A stretch of 64,000 bases of DNA from Mangrovibacter yixingensis (lineage in GTDB: Bacteria > Pseudomonadota > Gammaproteobacteria > Enterobacterales > Enterobacteriaceae): NCBI RefSeq assembly GCF_020523985.1, contig NZ_JAIVKM010000007.1, positions 177,646 to 241,645 of the forward strand, given 5' to 3'. This document shows positions 53,703-60,582 of the stretch, in pieces. The translations under genes were made by a program, and so were the position numbers. The notes beneath the pieces are model-generated. The model was not told the DNA's origin and did not search any database. It saw only the letters and a list, made by a program, of their open reading frames with translations. How positions within the stretch are numbered: position 1 is the stretch's first letter; the number at the start of each line of letters is the position of its first letter.

Positions 53703-54290
53703 ATGGATAACAATTGTGCGCCTATGAAATTAACACGCTTTTCTTCCCCGGCTTTCAGGTTGGGAGTGATTGCCCTGGTTATCGCCATCGGCCTGGTTTT
53801 CTGGACTAAAATCATGGCTCGCTGGGGCCACGATACACCACCGGCTTACCTTCCCACACAACAACAGGCAGACCTGGTTGTTGTGAATAAAGCGGCGCGC
53901 AAACTCAGTTTACTGCGTGATGGTGTGGTAATACGTGAGTATTCCGTGTCTCTGGGGCGTGGGGCCGATAATGGCGCCAAACAACGTGAGGGCGACATGA
54001 AAACCCCGGAAGGCCACTATAACGTTGACTGGCGTAACGCCCGTTCACGCTTTTCTCTCAGCCTGCATGTTTCCTACCCGGATGCTGACGATATTCAGCG
54101 GGCCAAAAGTGCCGGTTATTCCCCCGGCCATAATATTATGATCCACGGCTTACCCAATGGCTGGGGCTGGCTGGCACCTTTATTTCGCCGTATGGACTGG
54201 ACCGACGGTTGTATTGCGGTAACCAACAGCGAGATGCGCGAGATCTGGGCCAGAACACCAACGGGCACGCCGGTTATTATCGAAAAATAA
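53703..54290 (+). CDS. L,D-transpeptidase family protein (YkuD domain)
   Basis: A 195-aa inner-membrane-anchored protein. One helix near residues 18-38 (LGVIALVIAIGLVFWTKIM) is followed by a periplasmic YkuD domain. The catalytic motif is MIHGLPNGWGW ... WTDGCIAVTN, with His148 and Cys170. The motif spacing and the DMKTPEGHYNVDW segment resemble YafK/ErfK-like enzymes that form or break L,D bonds in peptidoglycan. The start codon is either 53703 or the ATG at 53724; neither has a strong ribosome site. Divergent from the S66 gene. Confidence 0.85.
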   Translation: MDNNCAPMKLTRFSSPAFRLGVIALVIAIGLVFWTKIMARWGHDTPPAYLPTQQQADLVVVNKAARKLSLLRDGVVIREYSVSLGRGADNGAKQREGDMKTPEGHYNVDWRNARSRFSLSLHVSYPDADDIQRAKSAGYSPGHNIMIHGLPNGWGWLAPLFRRMDWTDGCIAVTNSEMREIWARTPTGTPVIIEK

Positions 54291-54871
54291 ATGGGTGGGC
54301 GGTATTGCTTGTGCCGCCTGCAGATTTTACCCGATTTCCCCTTGGGCCCATTTTTATAAATGGCATGAGCACTAATAAATAATCTCGCCTTTAGACATTT
54401 CTTTTCATCAAGTTTTAGTGCTGAATAATACCTTATGGAAACAAATATGAGTGCAGCGATATCTTTATCGGTTTGTGCGATTTCTGCTGCAAAAAAGAGT
54501 GTGGCAATGTGTTTTTCTTGCTTTACACCCTGAAATACGTTACCAACTTCGCTTCCGTTATATTCGGCGACCGCTGTGTTTAGGCTATTTTTTTATTGTG
54601 TATATAAGAAGCATAGTTCTTATTTTTACCTTGCGGAAATATTACCCAGCAGGTGTGGCTCTGTTACTGAAATAAGAAAAATGTATGGTTAACATAAAAA
54701 GAAATTATTAAACAGAAGCGCGTTGCCGAGTGCTGGATATTTTTAATAAAGTTTTATAGGAAGTGGGAATAATAATTTTTACTGTAAAGACACACTGCGT
54801 GGCAACAAATATTCTTTGTTGCTCTGGTGCTGTGCTTTGCATTTTTATAACGAGTGGCGAGGTTGGGGATA
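54291..54871. other. 580-base intergenic region before the porin gene
   Basis: AT-rich. It holds a 74-codon open frame at 54451 that is Arg/Leu/Phe-rich and has no ribosome site, so it is not called. The porin promoter probably lies near 54600-54800. No repeat or RNA gene recognised. Confidence 0.35.
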
Positions 54872-56149
54872 ATGCAGTTAAAAGCAGTGAGTGGGCTATG
54901 TTTGGGGGTATTTTTGTTGCCATTGGCACCGGCAGCACTGGCGGCAACACAGAGCAACATCAGTGATTGCCAGTACGGTACAAATGGCGTAGACAGCTTT
55001 GCCGACATGTTTACCTGCGGTACGGTAAGCGGCAGTTTGCGTTCCATGTATTATTCCACGCACAACGCCTATTTTTCGAAAGGCTTTAACCAGGACACCA
55101 TCAGTTACGGTGGCTTTCTGAAATTTGAAACCGCGCCATTTTATGGTGTTCGCGCCGGGGTTAGCGGTATCTTCCTGCGTGGTATTAACCACCCGGACGA
55201 AGCACACACTATTAGCGATATTGGCGATAACCAAACCAATTTTGGTGAAGCCTATTTAAGCTGGGAACACGATGGTTTCAAAATCACTGCGGGTGACCAG
55301 CGCCTTAATCTGCCGTTTGTGGGCGATTACGACTGGCGTATTACACCTGCGCTGTTCCGTGGCGTGGACGCCAATTATGGCGACAGTACCAACTTCCTGC
55401 ATGCCACCAAAATCTGGCGTTATAAACCCTGGGGCGATGACCAGTTCCTGAATACAACCAACTATACCGATGTGGATGGCACCACTAACGGTATGTGGGC
55501 CATGGGCGGCGGGCGCGGTATGCAGTGGGATAATAAATCCCTGACCGGCCAGATTTGGTATGAAGAATATGCTGATTACACTCGCCTGGTGTATGGCGAA
55601 AGCCACTTACAATTCCAGGATGCACTGTTCCAGCCAGATGTCGGCCTGCAATTTGTGCGTGGCACCAGTGCGGGCAAAGCGCTGGCAGGTGAAGTCAACA
55701 GCACGTCTTATGGCGCGCAACTGGGCTTAACCTTTACACCTTCCCTGAGCTGGAAACTGGGTTATGACCATATCGCCGCCAGCGGTAATAGCTGGAACAA
55801 TGGCTCCCTGGTTACCCCGTATGCCCATAATGCATCTTCCGGCCCTTACTTTGCACAGCCGTTCTTCACCAGCACCCAGGACCTGGGCAGCGGTAACGCG
55901 TATATGACCAGCCTGCATTACGTAATGAACGAAAACCTGTCACTGGGTACGCAGTATTCCTTTATGGACCTGAAACCGACCCCCGCTTCTTCCAGCATCG
56001 ACCAGTCTGAATACCTGGTGTATTTCACCTGGAGTTTCACTGGCATGCTGAAAGGCCTGAGCGTAACCGACTTCGCCGGGGTACAGACTTCACCATTGTA
56101 TGATTCCAGCTTCTGGCAGAACCGTTTGATTATGCAGTACGATTTCTAA
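54872..56149 (+). CDS. OprD-family outer-membrane porin
   Basis: A 425-aa outer-membrane beta-barrel. The signal peptide (residues 1-24, ending PAALA) is followed by an ~18-strand barrel sequence ending FWQNRLIMQYDF, with a terminal Phe. Strand patterns such as SLRSMYYSTHNAYF, FGEAYLSWEHDGFKITAGDQRLN, and SSIDQSEYLVYFTWSF fit OprD-type specific channels, which take up small organic acids, amino acids or sugar acids. Start at 54872 chosen over 54854 because the signal peptide then begins with MQLK and GGTTGGGGATA sits upstream. Substrate unknown. Confidence 0.88.
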   Translation: MQLKAVSGLCLGVFLLPLAPAALAATQSNISDCQYGTNGVDSFADMFTCGTVSGSLRSMYYSTHNAYFSKGFNQDTISYGGFLKFETAPFYGVRAGVSGIFLRGINHPDEAHTISDIGDNQTNFGEAYLSWEHDGFKITAGDQRLNLPFVGDYDWRITPALFRGVDANYGDSTNFLHATKIWRYKPWGDDQFLNTTNYTDVDGTTNGMWAMGGGRGMQWDNKSLTGQIWYEEYADYTRLVYGESHLQFQDALFQPDVGLQFVRGTSAGKALAGEVNSTSYGAQLGLTFTPSLSWKLGYDHIAASGNSWNNGSLVTPYAHNASSGPYFAQPFFTSTQDLGSGNAYMTSLHYVMNENLSLGTQYSFMDLKPTPASSSIDQSEYLVYFTWSFTGMLKGLSVTDFAGVQTSPLYDSSFWQNRLIMQYDF

Positions 56150-56174
56150 TCTTTCTGGTTTACTCAGCAGGCAC

Positions 56175-56205
56175 AACGGCGCGACGAATATCGCGCCGTT
56201 TTTTT
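56175..56205 (+). terminator. Rho-independent terminator of the porin gene
   Basis: Perfect 10-bp stem AACGGCGCGA / TCGCGCCGTT with a 6-base loop, then a run of T (56199-56205), 26 bases after the stop. Confidence 0.9.
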
Positions 56206-56268
56206 GTGTTGGGTGCCTGGTGTTAATCAATGTATTGCCTGTTCACCTGATTTATTTCCAATATATTG

Positions 56269-56321
56269 TTGAATTTTTGGTCTGATATTCTTACTATAAA
56301 TGTACGGTAAAAAGCCGTACA
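56269..56321 (+). promoter_or_regulatory. Promoter and operator of the toxin-antitoxin pair
   Basis: A -35 TTGAAT (56269-56274), 17-base spacer and -10 TACTAT (56292-56297) precede an inverted repeat TGTACGG / CCGTACA (56301-56307 and 56315-56321) that would cover the transcription start. The layout fits autorepression by the DUF1778 antitoxin or the antitoxin-toxin complex. Confidence 0.7.
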
Positions 56322-56416
56322 TAGTTTGTTACCAGGAAGAGAATTGAAATCCTCGGGCTTATATTTAACGAGCAGTTGGCCGCCATGCTTTCATCATGAG
56401 CGGCCGGGGAAATACC

Positions 56417-56686
56417 ATGCCAGCACTGAAGAAACAGCGCATCGATCTGCGTTTAAATGAATACGACAAGAGCCTGATCGAAGAAGCTGCGGCAATGACT
56501 AACCAGTCTGTTTCACAGTTTATGGTTAGCACTGCCTCTGAACGGGCCGCGGAGGTGATTGAACAGCACCGCCGTATGGTCCTTAACGAGGAATCATGGA
56601 ATCGGGTTATGGATGCAATCAGCAACCCGGCAGAGCCAAACGAGCGGTTAAAACGTGCGGCTAAACGTCTGCAAGACATGGAGTGA
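56417..56686 (+). CDS. DUF1778 antitoxin (TacA-type)
   Basis: An 89-aa ribbon-helix-helix antitoxin. The DNA-binding part is KKQRIDLRLNEYDKSLIEEAAAMTNQSVSQFM, the DUF1778 hallmark, and the C-terminal ~30 residues (ERAAEVIEQHRRMVLNEESWNRV) wrap the toxin. I chose the ATG at 56417; an upstream ATG at 56396 is also possible. It lies 3 bases before the GTG of the toxin gene. Confidence 0.93.
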   Translation: MPALKKQRIDLRLNEYDKSLIEEAAAMTNQSVSQFMVSTASERAAEVIEQHRRMVLNEESWNRVMDAISNPAEPNERLKRAAKRLQDME

Positions 56687-56689
56687 AAC

Positions 56690-57226
56690 GTGGGCGGTTT
56701 GAAAGTAGAGATGTTCTCTGAGGATGTTGAATATGATGTAAGCCATTTCGACTGCGGAGAAGCGTATTTGAATACGTTTCTTACAGACCACTTAAAACGC
56801 CAGCATCTCAGCAAGATTTTACGGGGTTATCTGCTGGTTACACGAGATGAAAAACCTCGTGTTCTGGGGTATTACACGTTGTCTGGTAGCGGTTTTGAGA
56901 AAGCCTGCCTTCCGAGTAAAACCCAACAAAAGCGTGTGCCCTATAAAAATGTTCCGAGCGTAACCCTGGGGCGGCTGGCTATTGATAAAAGCATTCAACG
57001 CCAGGGTTGGGGTGATTTGCTTGTCACCCATGCGATGAAAGTTGTTTATCAAGCCTCACAAGCGGTGGGTATTCATGGCATGTTTGTTGAAGCATTAAAT
57101 AGTAAAGCAAAGCACTTCTATCTTGAACTGGGTTTTATACAACTCTGTGGAGAAAACGAGAATTTTCTCTTTTATCCAACTAAATCTATAGAGCAATTAT
57201 TTAGGGTGGGGAGTTCTTCGGGTTAG
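56690..57226 (+). CDS. GNAT-family toxin (TacT/AtaT-type)
   Basis: A 178-aa GNAT acetyltransferase toxin. The acetyl-CoA loop is LAIDKSIQRQGWGDLLVTHAM, the core strand is RVLGYYTLSGSGFE, and VEALNSKAKHFYLELGFIQL contains the catalytic Tyr region. Such toxins acetylate the amino group on aminoacyl-tRNA and stop translation. The start is a GTG at 56690 with GGAG 6 bases upstream. The gene follows the antitoxin as in known tacAT/ataRT operons. Confidence 0.92.
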   Translation: MGGLKVEMFSEDVEYDVSHFDCGEAYLNTFLTDHLKRQHLSKILRGYLLVTRDEKPRVLGYYTLSGSGFEKACLPSKTQQKRVPYKNVPSVTLGRLAIDKSIQRQGWGDLLVTHAMKVVYQASQAVGIHGMFVEALNSKAKHFYLELGFIQLCGENENFLFYPTKSIEQLFRVGSSSG

Positions 57227-57460
57227 TACGCCAATATGGGTGTAATTTAATGGGGTTTTGGTTGGGTGATTTTTAGTGTGGTATTAAAATGTGACTCTTT
57301 GATAAATAATAAAGCATGCAAGCGTATTATTTGTCGGGTTGAGATTAGCAGTGAAAAGGAGATGATGTGAAAAAAGAATTAACGGAAAAAGACCTCGCAG
57401 ATAATGGTTTTACTGAAAAAATACATTACGGATCCGAAAGGTTCTGACTCGGCATAAAAC
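57227..57460. other. Gap after the toxin gene, with a short broken ORF
   Basis: A GTG-started short frame at 57367-57447 (MKKELTEKDLADNGFTEK-like, 26 codons) ends in TGA. It is in a different frame from the next fragment. It may be the 5' end of a decayed gene. Nothing else is seen. Confidence 0.35.
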
Positions 57461-57596
57461 GTGGGTGAAACATTCTTATCGCCCGTTGAAGATTTGAGTA
57501 AGCGCTTTTATACCGGGGTGGTTTGCTTTGTTATTTTTCTGTCTCCATTGATTTTTATACCTATTTTTTACCATCATTCATTGCTGTTGTATTACC

Positions 57597-57845
57597 TGAT
57601 CCTACCCACGTAATGTGGACACAGCCCTAAGCGAGGTTTTCGTTTTCAAACTGTTCCGGGCTGAGTTCACGGGCGTCAGCAGCGACAGCGATGCGCTCAG
57701 CCAGTTTCAGGGCTTCATCGCGGAATTCGGGCGTGTACTGTTTACGGGCCGTTTTGCTGTTTGATACGGGGTTTGTCATGAGTAATCACCTCTGGTTGAG
57801 AGTTTACTCACTTAGTCGTGTGTCTACTAATACTGGGTAGGATCA
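57597..57845 (-). mobile_element. Internally deleted IS3-family insertion element (249 bp)
   Basis: Ends TGATCCTACC and GGTAGGATCA form inverted repeats that stay similar for ~40 bases: inward from left TGATCCTACCCACGTAATG..., from right TGATCCTACCCAGTATTAG.... Direct 3-bp repeat ACC flanks it (57594-57596 and 57846-57848), as expected for the IS3 family. Only a 51-codon orf remains. It cannot transpose by itself but could be mobilised in trans. Confidence 0.85.
57627..57779 (-). CDS. OrfA/OrfB fusion fragment of the IS3-type transposase
   Basis: A 50-aa remnant. The first ~38 residues (MTNPVSNSKTARKQYTPEFR, then DEALKLAERIAVAADARE) match the N-terminus of IS3-group OrfA proteins. The last ~10 (SPEQFENENLA) look like the C-terminus of OrfB. 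The deletion therefore joined orfA codon ~39 to the last ~11 codons of orfB. No catalytic DDE remains. Confidence 0.7.
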   Translation of the reverse strand: MTNPVSNSKTARKQYTPEFRDEALKLAERIAVAADARELSPEQFENENLA

Positions 57846-58136
57846 ACCTGGCAGTTCTGAATCTAATCTTCCCAGTTGAACCACAGCTCCGTGTTTATTC
57901 GGAGCGGGTTATCTTTGTCAGGCTCCCCTTTCCCCCGGTATTCCACACACCAAGGTACCTAATTATTCTACCTTTATTTCTGGTAGTTAGGAGCCCCCCC
58001 TAACACGCATAAAAAATACCTATATTTTGGCACCGCTACAAGAATCTGGAAGTGATAAACTCATCGTCACCTTTTGCTGACGTTAATGCGACAGAACCCA
58101 TTAAACGACTATGCCCGGGTTTCTCGTCAAGCGGGA

Positions 58137-58442
58137 TCATTCATATGCCATTTTGGCATTAATGTTATAAAGTGTTGCGGTCGCAGCCAGTATACGGTGC
58201 CCTTGACAGCTTGTTTTATGTGATTCCACATTCGTGATGTGGTAACCCACTGCGCCTGCGTCGCGTGCTTTCATGGCAAAAGCGTCATTCAGTTCCTCCA
58301 TGGAAGTCGCCCAGCTCACCGACGTCATACCGATCGGTTGCAGTGACGATTTTTCACGATGAGATAACCCTGCACGAATCAATACGGCTTCAACAGCCTG
58401 AGTTTTAAAAATGGATAAAACATCATGTACTAAACTTTTCAT
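58137..58442 (-). CDS. Putative DUF1471-like protein without signal peptide
   Basis: A 101-aa protein. The C-terminal half (AMKARDAGAVGYHITNVESHKTSCQGHRILAATATLYN) has the DUF1471 pattern: Ala-rich helix, GA.xYxIT strand, then a strand with AxATLY. The N-terminal half is not the usual signal peptide (MKSLVHDVLSIFKTQAVEAVL). It may be a cytosolic or N-terminally replaced member of the YdgH/BhsA family. Low-confidence family call; the reading frame itself looks real. Located in the variable region next to the satellite. Confidence 0.55.
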   Translation of the reverse strand: MKSLVHDVLSIFKTQAVEAVLIRAGLSHREKSSLQPIGMTSVSWATSMEELNDAFAMKARDAGAVGYHITNVESHKTSCQGHRILAATATLYNINAKMAYE

Positions 58443-59028
58443 GGTCTGATCTCTGATAAAAATTCAGCTGCTTCAACACTGAAAGACTGAATTACATCGC
58501 TAATAAAAGATATTGCGTTTTCCCGTCAAGTAATGATGACAAAGTTATAAAACACCTTTTATTGTTTCTTTTTTTAGCTTTAATTGCTAATTCGGTGTTA
58601 ATAAAATGTTTAGCCACAAACCCATCAAGAGTTAGTGAGATTTTTTGCATCTTATTACAAATATATTTCTGTATACATATCTTCGCATTAACGGCAGCGG
58701 GCCGTCAGAAGCTGCACTGCCTGTTTTTGACACAGCCATCAGGTAAACAGCTCAGCTGGGGACATATTCAGTATGTCGGAAGATCTCTAAAAGTGAATGG
58801 TCCCTTTGCAGGGATACTTACAAATAGACTGAAGAATAATGATGTTAAAACCATCGCGGATGGTTACGGAAAGCAGATGGCGGAAGATCACAGGAGTTGT
58901 TTTTATAGCATAACCACATGTATTTATTGGTTTTTATAAATTAATGCGTTCTTTTTTATACACATAAGTATACATATTTTCTTGACTGACAAACCATCTA
59001 TAGATAAAGCACCAATGGCTGACCTCAT
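58443..59028. other. Variable region left of the crr-like block
   Basis: AT-rich. A 125-codon frame at 58562-58939 begins in hydrophobic, low-complexity sequence and has no recognisable family or ribosome site, so it is not called as a gene. The prophage-chromosome junction (attL) may lie in this stretch, but no tRNA 3' end was recognised. Confidence 0.35.
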
Positions 59029-59160
59029 CTAAAAAATACTTTTTTGGGAAAACTATTCACGCTATTCACTTAATATTTTTTCCTTTTATTTTCAATGCGA
59101 TAGGCAGTGAATGGTAGGTGAAGAGTGAACAGTCCATTCTTCACCTTTGCAGGTTTGTAG
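59029..59160. repeat. Second crr-like iteron block, left of the FRG gene
   Basis: Same architecture as 60414-60540: TTTTTTGGGAAAA, then two TATTCAC units (59054-59060, 59064-59070), a TTTTTTCCTTTT stretch, then GGTGAAGA (59117-59124), GTGAACAG (59125-59132) and TTCTTCACC (59137-59145). The repeat unit has drifted to GTGAA(T/C/G)A. Likely a diverged origin-type array for alpha protein. Confidence 0.6.
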
Positions 59161-59296
59161 ATGTAAACGTTATAGTCTGCTGTGAGCGAATAGCAGAAGT
59201 TCGCATTAGAGTATAATTATGCAATACCTTAACAAAGGTTTTGATACTGGATGAAACTTCCTCCGCAGAGAAAACCCAGCTTATAATAAATCTCTA

Positions 59297-60271
59297 CTAA
59301 AGAAATTTATAATTTACATTCGCATGATTAAATTTTAGTGATTGAGCCAAACCAGAAATAGAAGGGTATATTGTTGATGTAACAAAACCCAGTTGAATTA
59401 ACTCGGTTTTTATTGAGTAGGGCTTCTCCACTTCAATTTTTATTAGGTTTTTAGACTCTAATGGTTTGAAGGGTTCAAATAATTTATTCTGGAAGGTAAA
59501 CATACATTCTTGACCATCCATTCTTCTATCAAATCTAAAGTGAGTTATAGAAATTGGATGGCTTGGGATAAATTCTATTTCTTCCACTGCCAGCATCCTA
59601 AATTTGTAAGATGAAACTTTCCCCGCCTGAATAAAATCGAACTTATTACTATCTGTATCAGTTAAAGATGTTACCATTTTTTTACAATTAACATCAAATC
59701 CATATTGAAACCCTTGATAAAACTCCTCTCCTGTTAGAGTGTTTTCACCAGTATAGATAAATACAGCTGCTTTTTTCTTTGTGTCAGGCTCTGATGATTC
59801 AACTGCAAAATAAAGTGCCACTAAAGGATTTAGACTCCAATCAATAAATCTTGTTGGCAATCCATAATGCTGAGCTAACAATAGCAGTGATAGATCTGAG
59901 TTAAGAATAAATTCTTTGTGTTCAACCTCGTTGAGATAAGGAGGTAAAAGGTTTTTAAAATTAACATAGCTAGTGTGTATGGAGTTTAATTTATCAATCA
60001 TGCTTTTTTTAAGCGATTCACTTTTAAAGATATCTTCAAATTTTTGTGAGTTTAATTCTACATCCCCGTACTTTTCTTTTATTTCATTGATTGAAGGAGT
60101 AATGCTTCTGGTAAGAGATGACAATATAGGCCATTCAGTATCGCCTTGGCCCCTGAATAAATTACCATAAAGCCACTCCCCATTGGATTTTTTAACAAGA
60201 TGCAGAAAGTCTGCGACACTACTAACAACTCCAGCACAAGCGGTGTTATCCTTTAAATAGATATCTTTCAT
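59297..60271 (-). CDS. FRG-domain protein, cargo of the satellite
   Basis: A 324-aa soluble protein with the FRG domain: LFRGQGDTEWPILSSLTR (residues ~38-55, the FRG motif) and LLLLAQHYGLPTRFIDWSLNPLVALYFAV (residues ~130-160, with the conserved HYGLPTRxxDW). FRG proteins are common in mobile elements; their activity is not established to me. The gene is clearly AT-rich compared with the GC-rich alpha gene, so it was acquired separately. It lies between two crr-like blocks next to the satellite end, a place where P4-like elements carry cargo. A defence role is a guess. Confidence 0.82.
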   Translation of the reverse strand: MKDIYLKDNTACAGVVSSVADFLHLVKKSNGEWLYGNLFRGQGDTEWPILSSLTRSITPSINEIKEKYGDVELNSQKFEDIFKSESLKKSMIDKLNSIHTSYVNFKNLLPPYLNEVEHKEFILNSDLSLLLLAQHYGLPTRFIDWSLNPLVALYFAVESSEPDTKKKAAVFIYTGENTLTGEEFYQGFQYGFDVNCKKMVTSLTDTDSNKFDFIQAGKVSSYKFRMLAVEEIEFIPSHPISITHFRFDRRMDGQECMFTFQNKLFEPFKPLESKNLIKIEVEKPYSIKTELIQLGFVTSTIYPSISGLAQSLKFNHANVNYKFL

Positions 60272-60413
60272 AAAACACCTAGTATTATTTATGTTTTAAA
60301 GTCATTTTCTTTTTGAATTTAATGTTCACTAATAAGAAATGCAAGCATATTTTAAAACTTGATTCTTAGCTAAGAAGCTTCCGCTCCTGGCACTAAGCGG
60401 TCTGATGAGTTTT

Positions 60414-60540
60414 GAAGGAAAAAGTTTTTTTGGGAAAAACTGTTCACAGTGTTCATTCTGTATTTTTCTTTATCATATTCATTGGGTTACGAGGTGAACA
60501 CCTGGTGAACAGTGAACACTTTACTGTTCACTCTGGCTGA
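60414..60540. repeat. P4-type crr (cis replication region) iteron array
   Basis: GTGAACA units in both directions: GGTGAACA at 60493-60500 and 60504-60511, GTGAACA at 60512-60518, and inverse TGTTCAC at 60441-60447 and 60525-60531 with TGTTCA(T) at 60450-60456. GGTGAACA is the known type I recognition octamer of P4 alpha protein. Position just downstream of the alpha gene is that of P4 crr. Confidence 0.75.
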
Positions 60541-60548
60541 TTTCAGGT

Positions 60549-60574
60549 AAAAAAAAGACCGGCATCAGCCGGTC
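60549..60574 (-). terminator. Rho-independent terminator of the alpha operon
   Basis: On the minus strand: GACCGGC-TGAT-GCCGGTC followed by eight T, nine bases after the alpha stop. Perfect 7-bp stem. Confidence 0.9.
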
Positions 60575-60582
60575 AGGGTAGT

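Larger units (their letters stand above)
57461..58003 (+). pseudogene. Membrane-protein ORF interrupted by an IS3-family remnant
   Basis: The left part (57461-57596, GTG-started frame VGETFLSPVEDLSKRF then a hydrophobic stretch GVVCFVIFLSPLIFIPIF) runs into the insertion element. The right part (57849-58003) continues AVLNLIFPVEPQLRVYSERVIF to a TAA. Removing the element plus one 3-bp duplication (252 bases, 84 codons) joins them in frame into a 97-codon membrane-protein ORF. Start not certain because an in-frame TAA precedes the GTG. I do not recognise the family. Confidence 0.6.

Noticed and set aside
54451..54675. 74-codon open frame before the porin gene
   Set aside because: Low-complexity Arg/Leu/Phe composition without ribosome site or signal peptide.
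58562..58939. 125-codon open frame near the satellite
   Set aside because: First third is generic hydrophobic sequence in an AT-rich stretch, the remainder has no recognisable family, and no ribosome site is seen; may be remnant DNA.
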